From Cucumis sativus (Eukaryota > Streptophyta > Magnoliopsida > Cucurbitales > Cucurbitaceae), in the NCBI RefSeq assembly GCF_000004075.3, contig NC_026660.2, positions 28,833,498 through 28,897,497 of the forward strand: a stretch of 64,000 nt of DNA, given 5' to 3'. Shown here in pieces: positions 32,796 through 43,425 of the stretch. Position numbers and translations under genes: made by a program. The notes under the pieces were generated by a model. That model was not told the DNA's origin. It made no database searches and saw nothing but the letters and a program-made list of their open reading frames with translations. Each line of letters begins with the position of its first letter. The stretch's first letter is position 1.

Positions 32796-34582
32796 GGTTT
32801 TTTTAAGTTTTCAGGTTGCTCAAAATGAATAAAATGAGGATGATGAGTTGAGAGAGATGTGATTATATATTGAAATGAAGGTATTTTGTTGAATAAGTTT
32901 GAATGAAGTGAATCTGGAGCCCAAAATATTTTGGCTTATTCAAATTAAACCAACTAACCTGTCCATATGTTTTTCCATTTGACAGTTTCAGAATTACTAT
33001 TTGCAGTGAAAGAAACTTATCACTACTTTTCAATACAAATAATCCTCACGTGTGTCAAGAAGAAAACTTTGGAACCAAACCTTCCTTTTTGGACCTAATA
33101 CTCGTTAAGAAAACTTTGGAACCAAACCTTCCTTTTTGGACCTAATACTCGTTGGACTTCTTCTGAGAATGCTGATATAGATTTTTCTTTTAAATGACAA
33201 TCATAAAGTAATGGCATTCAGATTTCTTCAAGGCAACAAAATTCATAATTAACCAAAAGGTTCTTGTGGGAAGTGGTTGTGGGTGGGGGCGCCAATATTT
33301 GAAAAATGATGTTTGTAAGATTTTAAACACAGAAGAAAAACATTTTCCATTGACCCTTTTCTCGATTGGTATACGACTTTTCTCTGAAAAATAATAACGA
33401 CAAAATTGAAAAGTTTTCAACCAATTTTCTTCTTCCTTCCCATCAACATCAACGACTATCTTTTTTATGAAAGTTTGAATTAAGATAGCACATAATTTCG
33501 GTCTATATGATTTACCTTAAATTTAATATAATAATGGGACTCCAATCATGTAGACCTTTCATATTATGGTAATGATACTAAGTATAGTTGATTGTGGATG
33601 ATTGAGTAGCCAAATCTATCTATTTAGTTATCATATTTTGATTTGAATTTTAAAAACATTCCTAAAAAAATGATAAGGATACACTGAATTTCTTGGTTGA
33701 TTATACGGAGAAAGAAAAAATGACGACCTAGCTTTACAAATGAATGAATCCGTTTCATGATATTCGATGTTACTAACTCAACTCACTGAAACCCAAGTTT
33801 CATGGTCTTCTTGCTTTTGCCCAAAAATCTGTGAAATTCCTAAAGAACAGATCTGGAGGAAGATTGATTGAATTTGCATCTGTCTGAGATGAATCGTAGT
33901 TTGGTTTTGGGTAGAGATTCTATGTTTTATCAGAACCGAAGACATTTTATTCAATGGAATTGACCGGACTGAGCTCTGACTTTTACTTTTTCTTATTTCC
34001 AGGAATGCTTCCAGAAATTAGACTAATTCCTATTGTATGGTTCGTTTTTAAATTTCAGCAATACAATTTGTAGCAAAAGAGACTCCTCATCTTTCCAATT
34101 AGGTCAGTCGTAATGGTTGAAAAGCTTGACAATGAAGATTCTATAGCCAATATTTCACGTATTCTTGCATTCCTGATTCTGCTCATTGACTATGTTTAGA
34201 TATAAAATAAATGCGAAATTCTTCTCTCCATGAACGCACTTTCCATAATAAGTATGAATATTTACATGGATTAAATAACCCTATTGTTCAATTGTATGTT
34301 CAGTTTTTAACTTTAGTTTAAGAAAGACGAAACTTGGTGAGTTTTGGAATTCATAATAATGTAATGTAGAGAATCAAACTTTTTATAAAATAAAAGGCAA
34401 TAAACAAAGCAACGGATCAGTAGTTTAAGCCAAAATTTGTATCTTGTTGGTCAAACAAAAACTAATCTTTATGATCATTCCAAGTCCTAACAGATTTAAA
34501 TATTTGATAGATTGAACTTAAAAGCCAAAATCTTGTAATGATGTTTCTGCAGCTCTTTCGTACTCATTGCCAATAGTAGTAC
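32796..34582. other. intergenic DNA between divergent CRK loci 8 and 9
   Basis: Shared upstream region of minus-strand locus 8 and plus-strand locus 9, about 1.8 kb. No gene supported. Contains the perfect 47-base tandem repeat listed separately. Confidence 0.4.
33060..33153. repeat. perfect 47-base tandem duplication
   Basis: Two identical copies, 33060-33106 and 33107-33153, each starting AAGAAAACTTTGG and ending ATACTCGTT. No difference between copies was seen, so the duplication is very recent. Confidence 0.9.
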
Positions 34583-37267
34583 ATGGCATTCTTTCTTCCT
34601 CTTGTTTTGTTTTTCATTGCCAGAGTTTGTGCCAGTCCACCTGTCTTCGTCGGCCATTACTGTTTGTATGATAGTGGAAACTTCACCAGCATCAGTACGT
34701 ATAAGACCAACCTCGATCATGTCCTTTCCTCCATTGCCACTGCCAAAGATACTGGCAATGGCTTTTACAGTTTTTCCTACGGGCAAAACTTAGACAAAGC
34801 AAATGCTATTGGCCTCTGCCGAGGCGATGTTAAGTTTGATGTATGTCAAAGCTGCCTCATTGACTCTATACATCGTCTGAAAAAGCTATGTCCTCAGCAG
34901 AAAGAAGCAATTGGGTGGTTTGACAACTGCATGCTTCGCTATTCAAACCATTCCTTATTTGGTGTAATGGATACTCGACCCAATATCTTCATGTGGTCGA
35001 CAATCAATGTAACAGAGAAACCTCTGTTCAGCCAGAAGTTAAAATTATTACTGGATAGCTTGAAAAAGAATACCTCTACAGGTGGTTCTCTAAAGAAGTA
35101 TGCAAGTGGAGACATAGGTGCACACAGTCTCTGGACAATATATGGGCTTATGCAATGCACACCTGACTTGTCTCAGCTACAATGTGACGAGTGCTTAGAG
35201 TCAGCGTTACAAGCAATCCCACCATGCTGTAGTGAAGGAATGGAAGTTTTTTTACCCAGCTGTCATGCCAGATATGAACCGTACATCTTCTTTGAGCTTT
35301 CTCCTAAGTTGCAACCACCACTGCTACCGCCACCACCACTATTAGTATTTACTCCTTCAACTAGTACCATGTCTACGGAGGGTATGGTTAATGCCTATGT
35401 CACTTTTGCCCTTTTCAATACTATATTTTGTTTTCTCTCAAGCTTCCAAGAATCAAGCAATGTATTTACAAAAATTGAATAATACATCCTCAAGATAAAA
35501 AGATTTTAACAAGTAGTTCAAGAATTTAGCTTCCAGAGATGCCTTTTTTTCCAGGAAAGAAGTTCAAAATACAAAGTGCCATTGTGATAGTTCTTCCACT
35601 TGTGGCGCTTTTGGTATTCTTGACCACCGGGATCTTTATCTTTTGGAGATCCAGAAGGTTGAGGGGAAGACAGGAGAGTAAGATTATTTTATTATTGTCA
35701 CAGACTAATGCTTTCCCCCCTCCCCCCTTTTTTATGGGTATAATTATCTTCTTGAAAGTATGATTTTCTGTTAAATCTCTTGTCACTACACTACTTGTGA
35801 AGCTAGTGATGGTGATATTAACTCTGTGGACTTCTTGCAATACGACTTTAAGACGATCAAAGATGCAACCGATGACTTTTCAACTGCCAATAAACTTGGA
35901 CAAGGTGGATTTGGTATCGTTTATAAGGTAATGAATTGAAAAGAAATAGAACACAACTGTAGCATTTTGTCCCATCAGGATAGATGAATTCTAATATATT
36001 TGGTTTTGCTTTTTATCTTTCAGGGTAAACTTCTCAATGGACAAGAAGTGGCTGTAAAAAGGCTAGCTCGAGGATCTCAACAGGGAGACCTTGAATTTAA
36101 GAATGAAGTTTTATTGGTTGCTAAGTTGCAGCACCGGAATCTGGTTCGACTTCTAGGCTTTTGTTTCGAGAGAAGTGAAAGGCTTCTAATCTACGAGTTT
36201 TTACCTAATTCAAGCCTAGATCGTCTGATATTCGGTACTTTTCTGCACTCTGTTCTATGTTCTTGAGCATCATTTTGTGAACTTTTTTGGTAAAAAGAAA
36301 ATCCACATTATCGTTGCTTGTAGTAGCTAAACAAGCCATATTCCTGTTAAATGAAAATGTAGATCCAATGCAGCGCCAATATTTGGACTGGCCAAGACGT
36401 TACAAAATTATAGTAGGCATCAGTCGTGGCCTCATGTATCTCCATGAAGATTCTCGATTCAAAGTCATCCATCATGATCTTAAAGCCAGTAATATACTAT
36501 TGGATGCAGAACTAAATCCAAAAATTAATGATTTTGGAATGGCAAGATTGTGTTCGTACAATCAATCCAATGGTGATACAAGTAAAATTAAAGGAACATA
36601 GTAAGTCCTTTTGCTCCCTTTTTTAAAAAGTCAAGTAATTGAATTCTCTTAAAAAATTAGCTTCTCTTATGAGACAAACAATTATTGAACTTAAAAGTAT
36701 TTATTTATTTCAAGTGGATACATGGCCCCAGAGTATGCATTATATGGGCATTTCTCAGTAAAATCAGACGTGTTTAGTTTTGGTGTGCTTCTTCTAGAGA
36801 TAGTGAGTGGCCAAAAGAACGGTAGCGTTCAAGATGGTGAAAATATAGAGCATCTTTTGAGCTATGTAAGTACTAATATTATTAATGGACATCATTCTTT
36901 CTTTTCCTACAAATGTAACACAATCTTGCCAATGCAGACATGGGAAAACTGGACGAAAGGAACAATTACAAATATTATAGACCCAATATTGAGTAGAACC
37001 TGCACTGATGGAATCATAAGATCCATTCATCTAGGGTTATTATGCGTTCAAGAAGATGCAGATAGCCGACCAACCATGGCTTTTGTTGTTCTTATGCTGA
37101 ATAGCAGTTCCTTCACTCTTCCTACACCATCACGGCCTGGATTTTTGCTGCATAGTAAATCATCAAACATTGCACAGCCATTTAATTGCTCAGAAGGTTC
37201 TCAATTTAGCCCATCTGCGAGCATTTCTATTGAAGAAGAATCATCAAACCAGTTTAACCCATATTAG
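34583..37267 (+). CDS. CRK locus 9: CRK with HHD in place of the HRD catalytic motif
   Basis: Exons 34583-35381, 35555-35677, 35803-35927, 36024-36234, 36363-36600, 36715-36865 and 36938-37267 join to about 658 residues. Signal peptide ends near VCAS. DUF26-1 shows [13 protein letters not shown] and DUF26-2 [13 protein letters not shown]. The kinase has [16 protein letters not shown] with the ATP-anchoring lysine, DFGMA and MAPEY. The catalytic loop reads [10 protein letters not shown]: the arginine of HRD, which normally contacts the phosphorylated activation loop, is histidine, while the catalytic aspartate is kept. The activation segment also reads KIKGT where neighbours have IVGT. The kinase may therefore be active without activation-loop control, or weakened. 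Founder of the loci 9-11 group. Confidence 0.9.
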
Positions 37268-37804
37268 AGACTTGGAATGAAGAAACAACCTCAACTTATC
37301 ATTTATTTAAATAGGCAATGCTGACCTTTTCATGTGCATAGCTCTTTAGTCCATGTCTTTATAGTACAGAGTAAAAAAAAACTGTCAATGTATATTAGTT
37401 TTTTTCTTTTAATCTTTCATTTTTAGTTTGAATAACCTGAACTTCATGATTGTTTTAATTTAGAACTGTTAACGTGGTCTATCGTCTATCCAACTTCCCT
37501 CCATTAGCTGAACTTGTGATTTTCTGTCAAGAAATAAGAATAACTCTAAGGTATTTCTAATCAAGGCTTTTAAATGTTGATATTGAGAAAAAATGTCCCG
37601 TCTCAATTTTAAGGTGATGTGGATAGAATGTTGATATATATTTCTAAAAAAGTTATAGATGAAAAAATTTAAGTTAACAAATAAGTACATCACATCATTT
37701 GTCATTTAACTTTTTAATTAGTTGGAAAAAAGGTTAAATTACAAGTCTAGTGTAAGAGAGTCTAATAAGTTCGCACTTTTAATGCATTTTTTTTGTTTCG
37801 TGGT
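37268..37804. other. intergenic DNA between CRK loci 9 and 10
   Basis: AT-rich, no gene supported. The signal peptide and first part of the locus 10 ectodomain would be expected here but are absent. Confidence 0.45.
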
Positions 37805-39877
37805 AAGGGAAAATTCCTATGGTCACTGCCGAAGATACTGGCAATGACTTTTACAAAATTTCCTATGGTCAAAGCTCAGAATCAGCAAACGTTATTGGCC
37901 TCTGCCAAGGAGAGACGGAGCCGGATGTTTGTCAAAGCTGCCTTAATATATAGTTTCTCACACATCCATGTCCTAAGCAGAAAGAAGCAATTGTGTGGTA
38001 TGGCAACAGTATGCCACGCTTTTCAAGTCGTCCTATATTTGGTGCAATGGAACTTGAACCCCAATACATATCATGGATAACAAACCACCAAATAATACAC
38101 AAACATCTGTTCAAGCAGAACCTGATCACATTACTGGATAGCTAGAAAGATAATGCTTATTCAGAAGGTTCTATATGGAAATGTTGAAAGTAGAGCCTAC
38201 TAATAAAAAATTAGGACAAAGTAAATCTTCACTATTCTTAGGCTTTCAACATGACCTAAGTCCACTATTTCTAACAGAAAGTATGCATGGATCACATTGT
38301 AGTTTAGGCACACCTTATTTGCATAAACTACAATGGACGCTAGGATTCAACGAGAAAACAAAAAAAAAAGGAATATTAATTAGAACCTTATTGTTTAAAA
38401 AAATTAGTTCAAGAATTTAACAGAGAGATGTCAATTGTTTTCAGCAAAGAAGAATACCATAATCACTACCATTGTAATAGTTCTCCCATTTGTGGCTGTT
38501 TTGGTTTTAGCCGTTGGTATGTTCTTCAAAGCTTAATGTTTCTTTGTCATAATTATCATATTTGGAAGAGTAAAGTTCTGCTAAGTTTCTAATCTCGTGT
38601 CACATACTACTTGTGACTTGTGAAGATAGTGATGATGACATTATCCTCACTTTCTTGCATTGTGATTTTAAGACAATTAGAGAAGCAACAGACCACTTTT
38701 CTATTTCAAATAAACTTGGACAAGGAGAATTTGTTGTTGTTTATAAGGCAACGAGTGAAATTGAAGTATCTTAAAATGTCAAAGCATAGAATTTTGTTCC
38801 AACAGGGTAGAAGACTTCTAAGATTCTACTATTGTTTATGTATCTTCTGGGTAAGCTTTTCAATGGACAAGAAATGGCTGTGAAAAGGCTAGCTCAAAGT
38901 TCGCAACAGGTTCACTTCGAATTTAAGAATGAAGTTTTACTGGTTGCTAAGTTGCAGCACCGGAATCTGGTTCGGCTTCTTGGCTTTTGCTTTGAGAAGA
39001 ACGAAAGGCTCCTCATCTATGAGTTTTTGAGAAGAACGAAGATTATCGATTCAAAGTTATCCATCATGATCGTAAAGCTAGTAATATCTTATTAGATGCA
39101 GAGCTAAATCTAAAGATCACTGATTTTGGAATAGGTTATGTTCGATCCATCAGTCTGATGGTGATATGAGCAAGATTAAGGGAACATAGTAAGTTCTAAA
39201 AACTGTCGAACTCTGTTACGTTCAATTCCCATATTTTCTTCAAAATTAGGCTGTTTTACAAGGTTGAGACAAATATTGAACTTAATATTTCTTATTTCAA
39301 GAGGATATATGGCCCCCGAATACACGCTGTTACGGGCATTTTTTTTTTTTTTTGTGAAAACAGATGTTTTCAGTTTTGGTGTTATTCTCTTTGGAGATCG
39401 TAAGTTGCCAAAAGAACAGTTGCTTCCAAGATGGGGAAAATACAGAACACCTTCTAAGCTATGTAAGTATGAATATTTTTAAAAGATATGTTCTGTCCTT
39501 ACAAAGTTGAACAAAATTTGCCGAAGCAGACATGGAAAAACTAGATGGAAGGGAAAGCCACGGCCATCATAGACCCAATACTGGCTAGAACTTGCATTGA
39601 TGAAATCATGAGATGCATCCATCTAGAATTACTGTGTGTTCAAGAAAATGTAGATATCCGACCAACCATGGATTCAGTTGTTTTCATGCTCAATTGCAAC
39701 TCCGTCACTCTACTTGTACCGTTGCAGCCTGGATTTTTGCTGCAGAGCAATACCTCAAACTTGCCACAGCATCTTGATGATCACACAGAAGGACCACACC
39801 ATAGTCTATCTGAGAGCTTTTATGTTGAAGAAGAATCGGGAAATCAGTATTCAGCTATTGATATTCAAGCTTACTAG
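37805..39877 (+). pseudogene. CRK locus 10: decayed copy of locus 9
   Basis: Begins inside DUF26-1 at sequence matching locus 9 near 34740, so the start and signal peptide are gone. DUF26-1 is readable as GLCQGETEPDVCQSC, then a TAG follows near 37951; DUF26-2 is badly eroded. A membrane-exon remnant lies at about 38446-38515, kinase exon 3 at about 38628-38745 with the glycine loop changed to GQGEF, and exon 4 from about 38850. Exon 4 is fused directly to the middle of exon 5 near 39040 by a deletion that removes intron 4. Exon 6 (39300-39460) contains a run of 17 T near 39340-39356 that breaks the frame. Exon 7 (about 39531-39877) is largely intact. The catalytic loop is HHD, as in locus 9, so that change predates the duplication. 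Confidence 0.88.
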
Positions 39878-40174
39878 TGTCCTGGGATTGAGGTAACAAC
39901 CTCAAATTAACATTGGTGTAAACAGGTCTTGTAATCTTCATAAAGTTTAACGTGCTTGTAACATATGTATTCTTTTTCTATTTCAACTTGAACATTTTCA
40001 CCTTCATAATTGTTTTAATTTATATGTGTTGCGTACATTTTTTTCCAATTCTCCCATCATGATTTAAATTTATAGTTTGCTGTCAAGAATAATTGAACAT
40101 GGTTATTTGACAATTATTAATTTCCATTAATTATATATATACATAGTCAAATAGAAAACTCAAAATGGGTCTGA
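39878..40174. other. intergenic DNA upstream of CRK-derived locus 11
   Basis: AT-rich. A W-box core AGTCAA (reverse) lies at 40145-40150. No gene. Confidence 0.4.
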
Positions 40175-40184
40175 TATATAAAAG
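40175..40184 (+). promoter_or_regulatory. TATA box of locus 11
   Basis: TATATAAAAG lies 36 bases before the ATG at 40220, with a GC-richer leader after it. This is a good TATA match, but the very short implied 5' leader is a reason for some doubt. Confidence 0.45.
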
Positions 40185-40219
40185 GGAATGGCTGAGAAGA
40201 AGCTCAAAGCCAAGCAGCC

Positions 40220-41204
40220 ATGGCATTGTATCTTCTCCCTTCTCTTCTGCTATTAATGGCCAAAGCTAGTGCTCAGCCAAACTTCATCTCTCACCTCTGC
40301 TTATACAAAACTGGTAACTTCACACCCAAGAGTACCTTCAAGGCCAACCTTGACCATGTCCTCTCCTCCGTCACCACCAACGGAATACTCGACAATAGCT
40401 TTTACAGATTCTCTTATGGACAAAACTCGGACATAGCTAATGCTGTTGGCCTTTGTCGACCTGACATTAAGCTCGACACTTGTCAAAGCTGCCTCAATGA
40501 CTCTGTTCGCCTCCTCACAAAGCGCTGTCCTAACCAAAAAGAAGCAATTGGATGGTATGAAAATTGCTCCTTGCACTACTCAAGTTCATCCCTGTCCAAT
40601 AAAATGCATATTAGTCCAATGTTCAGGACTCGGTCGACAAAAAACGCAACAAACACAGATCAGTTCATTCGAAAGCTAAGAATCTTGTTGAATAGTCTAA
40701 AAAGCAAAGCTTCTTTAGGTGATCATGGTTCTCTACACAAATATGCAGCTGGAAATATGTCGAGTTCAGAGCTGGAAACAACATACGCCCTTGTTCAATG
40801 CCTGCCTGATTTAACTCCACAACAATGTGATGATTGCTTATCTTCCATTTTCAAGAAACTCCCAAGTTGTTGTAGCCAATCTGCTGGGATTTTTACCCCC
40901 AGCTGTTTGGTGATTTATAAACCAACCCGCTTCTTTGATTCTGTAACTGATGATGGGCCAACTTCCTCATCAACCGTTCACGAATCTCGTGCAGCAGGTA
41001 TGTATGTTTCCTGTTGTTTATCTTCACAGAGCAATGTGAATTCTGGGCCTAACTCGGGTTTTTGCAGGGAAAAAGAATGGGAAGAACAAAGTTCATATTG
41101 TGATCATAATGGTTTTGTCAGTAGCTTCTTGCTGGATTTTGATAATCTGCATCTACGTGTTTCTGCAATCCAGGAAGATTGAGGAGAGAGCGGATAGTAA
41201 TTAA
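40220..41204 (+). CDS. Locus 11: kinase-less DUF26-DUF26-TM protein (PDLP-like layout) derived from a CRK
   Basis: Exon 1 (40220-40997) encodes a signal peptide ending near ASAQ, DUF26-1 (CRPDIKLDTCQSC) and DUF26-2 (CLPDLTPQQCDDC). Exon 2 (41068-41204) adds a transmembrane helix (about VHIVIIMVLSVASCWILI) and a short basic tail QSRKIEERADSN, then TAA at 41202-41204. Total about 304 residues. The GT at 41197, where the paralogues splice to the kinase exons, is still present, but no kinase exon exists before the next gene at 42181. Signal peptide, two DUF26 domains, one membrane helix and a tiny cytosolic tail is the layout of plasmodesmata-located proteins, which regulate callose and cell-to-cell movement. 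Sequence points to descent from the locus 9-10 CRK group, so this is convergent layout, or a truncated relic. The 70-base intron is open in frame, so retention would give a 320-residue form without the helix. Confidence 0.75.
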
Positions 41205-41991
41205 TCTCTTTTTGTTGTTATATTCAATTCATTATATTATATTACTTAAAAAAAGAAATAAAAGGTTGACTTGGATTCCAGCGATCAATCAATCTCTTTC
41301 CCTTTTTGTATGAAACTTTGACTTGCGCTTCTAATAATGGTGGTTAACGTGGGGTTCATTTGGAACAAAGCTTCTAAAAAAATACAATCAGATTTTTGTA
41401 TATAGTAAAAGTAATTTGAATCCCCAAAGAACAAAGTATAACATGCAATTCTACGAAAATGTTAAAGGTGCTTGAAATGATTAATATCTTAGATTTTGAT
41501 TGGAACCATGCCATGCGATAACAGTTGGCATTGTTCAAGAAGCTCATAAATGTCCTAACCATTGTTACATTATTGTGTTTTGTAGAAAACCATATAAACA
41601 CTTATTTTTCCCAAAAGAAGAAAAGAATCTTGAAGGTTGATGGGAACTACAAAGTTTCCAATTTATAATTCTTACCATATATATACGGTTTCAACCTTTT
41701 ATTTTCTTTTATTTATGCATATTATCAATTATTCAACTACTTTAAGTATTTATGTAATTATTAAAAGCTAAATAAAATAGTTACAAATATAGTAATTATA
41801 TTCAAACTATTAATATATACATATAACATCCTTAAAATGTGGTAGATATAACAAAATATAAAATATAACAAAAGTGTATCACTGATAAGTAAATATTTTT
41901 CAAAAGTTTTTGAATGGCAAATTTAATTATAGAAATGAGTTAAAAATCTCACGCGTTCGTCATTACCCCCAACGGAGGAAGATTCCTTTAG
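41205..41991. other. intergenic DNA after locus 11
   Basis: Searched for CRK kinase exons: none. The part at about 41740-41900 has 'TACAAATATAGTAA' and 'TATCACTGATAA' segments that resemble the hairpin repeat at 6876-7160, in a degenerate form. Confidence 0.45.
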
Positions 41992-42065
41992 TCTGACGGT
42001 TACAAATTGTGCACCCTCAGATATCCTCTAATCTGACGGTCACGAATTGTGCACCCTCAGATATC
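41992..42065. repeat. 34-base direct repeat, period 40, upstream of the GeBP gene
   Basis: Copies at 41992-42025 and 42032-42065 differ at two positions. Each runs from TCTGACGGT through GTGCACCCTCAGATATC. Being 115-190 bases before the ATG, it may duplicate a promoter element. Confidence 0.8.
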
Positions 42066-42090
42066 GCGCCCAATTCTCGTCCTATGACCA

Positions 42091-42140
42091 AGCCCACTGA
42101 ACTTTTGATGCGCAGTCTCTTGGATCTGATCAAACCCTAG
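42091..42140. promoter_or_regulatory. site II element and telo-box before the GeBP gene
   Basis: AGCCCA (reverse of TGGGCT, site II) at 42091-42096 and AAACCCTAG (telo-box) at 42132-42140. This pair, with site II upstream and telo-box near the start, is known from promoters of growth, ribosome and cell-cycle genes. The ATG follows at 42181. Confidence 0.5.
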
Positions 42141-42180
42141 CACTTCCAAGCCAAACAAACCCCGATCTCCGTCTCCGACT

Positions 42181-43425
42181 ATGGCTCCCAAACGCCCCTC
42201 GCCTTTGGATGAGCCTCCGGCAGCGTCTTCCTCCGAAGAAGAAGAAACCTCATCGGGCGAGGAAGAGGAAGGAGTTTCCAGAGACGGATCTTCCTCTGAA
42301 GAAGAAGAAGAGGATGAAGAAGAAACTCAAACTCAGACTCAGAAACCAAAGAAACCTTCTGCTCTTCCTTCTACTTCTGTTGTCGAGAAAAAACCTGCAC
42401 CTAAGAAATCTGAACCTTCTACTAACTCTCAGGCTCAGTTTTCTTCCTCAGAGAGCGGCTCCGGATCCGACACCGATTCGGATACTGAGTCCGGACGAAA
42501 CGTCAAGCCGATTGCTTCTAAGCCGATGGATGAGACTCCGAAGGTGAAAAAGCCCAGATCCAAGCCTTCTGCCTCAGTTACGCCTGCGAGACCGTCTTTG
42601 AAGAAGCCTGGTGAGACGACAAGAGATGCAAAAAGGCCAAAGAAGAGTTCTGAGGCTGACGCTGATGATGGGGTTGTGGCGGAAGACGATTCCAAGAAAT
42701 CTGTTGACGAGTCCAAGAAGCTGTTTCAGAGACTATGGAGTGAGGATGACGAGATTGCTATATTGAACGGTATGATCGATTATTCAGCCAAGAAGGGTTC
42801 TGACCCATCTTTGGATATGAATGCATTTCATGACTTCATCAAGAAATCTCTCCATGTCGACGTAACGAAGGCCCAATTAATGGATAAGATACGTCGACTG
42901 AAGAAGAAATATAGAAACAATGCAGATAGAGGAAAGAAGGGTGCAGATCCAACGTTTTCAAAAGCCCACGATCAGAAAGGATTTGAACTGTCGAAGAGAA
43001 TATGGGGCGGCGAAGGATTTCTTCGAACTCCGGCTGTGGATCAGCTCAAGCCAAATGCTAATGGAACTCCAAAGAAGAATCAAAGAGGTAGCACCAGTAA
43101 GGCACTGGCTTCACTTAAAGCTGAGTTGCTTCCTTCTCCAGATGCCCCGAAGGAGGATGATAAGATGAAAGTCGATGATTGCGAGGTTCCTTCAGGTTGC
43201 ATGGATGGCTTTGTTGCGTTTGAAAGGTCTTTGGGTGCTGTTGGTTTGCCGGAAAGTTTTTTGAAGCCAGGATTAGAGTTAATAGGGCAGTCCAAGAGAA
43301 CAGAGCTGGAGGAAGAGTGGAAAAAATTGCATCTTGCAGAACTCGAGCTTTTTCTGAAGAGGACGGAGTTGATTAGGGATCAGACAAAGTTGATACTGGA
43401 CGCGTACAAGTCATCTAGCAGGTAA
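42181..43425 (+). CDS. GeBP/STKL (storekeeper-like, DUF573) transcription factor
   Basis: Intronless frame of 414 residues, as usual in this family. The first about 175 residues are low-complexity: acidic EEE/SSE runs, then lysine/proline/serine-rich tracts including nuclear-localisation-like KRPKKSS. The DUF573 DNA-binding domain spans about residues 180-280, opening FQRLWSEDDEIAILNGMIDY, then a long K/R-rich helix DKIRRLKKKYRNN and the conserved HDQKGFELSKRIWG. The C-terminal about 70 residues hold LEEEWKKLHLAELELFLKR, matching the leucine-zipper-like dimer region of the family. These proteins bind promoters such as GL1 and affect trichome, cytokinin and defence responses in Arabidopsis. 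It is expressed from a housekeeping-type promoter by its motifs. Confident as to family; target genes here are unknown. Confidence 0.92.
   Translation: MAPKRPSPLDEPPAASSSEEEETSSGEEEEGVSRDGSSSEEEEEDEEETQTQTQKPKKPSALPSTSVVEKKPAPKKSEPSTNSQAQFSSSESGSGSDTDSDTESGRNVKPIASKPMDETPKVKKPRSKPSASVTPARPSLKKPGETTRDAKRPKKSSEADADDGVVAEDDSKKSVDESKKLFQRLWSEDDEIAILNGMIDYSAKKGSDPSLDMNAFHDFIKKSLHVDVTKAQLMDKIRRLKKKYRNNADRGKKGADPTFSKAHDQKGFELSKRIWGGEGFLRTPAVDQLKPNANGTPKKNQRGSTSKALASLKAELLPSPDAPKEDDKMKVDDCEVPSGCMDGFVAFERSLGAVGLPESFLKPGLELIGQSKRTELEEEWKKLHLAELELFLKRTELIRDQTKLILDAYKSSSR

Noticed and set aside
42209-42547. 112-codon arginine/leucine-rich frame inside the GeBP gene
   Set aside because: Out-of-frame shadow of the acidic and lysine-rich N-terminal region.
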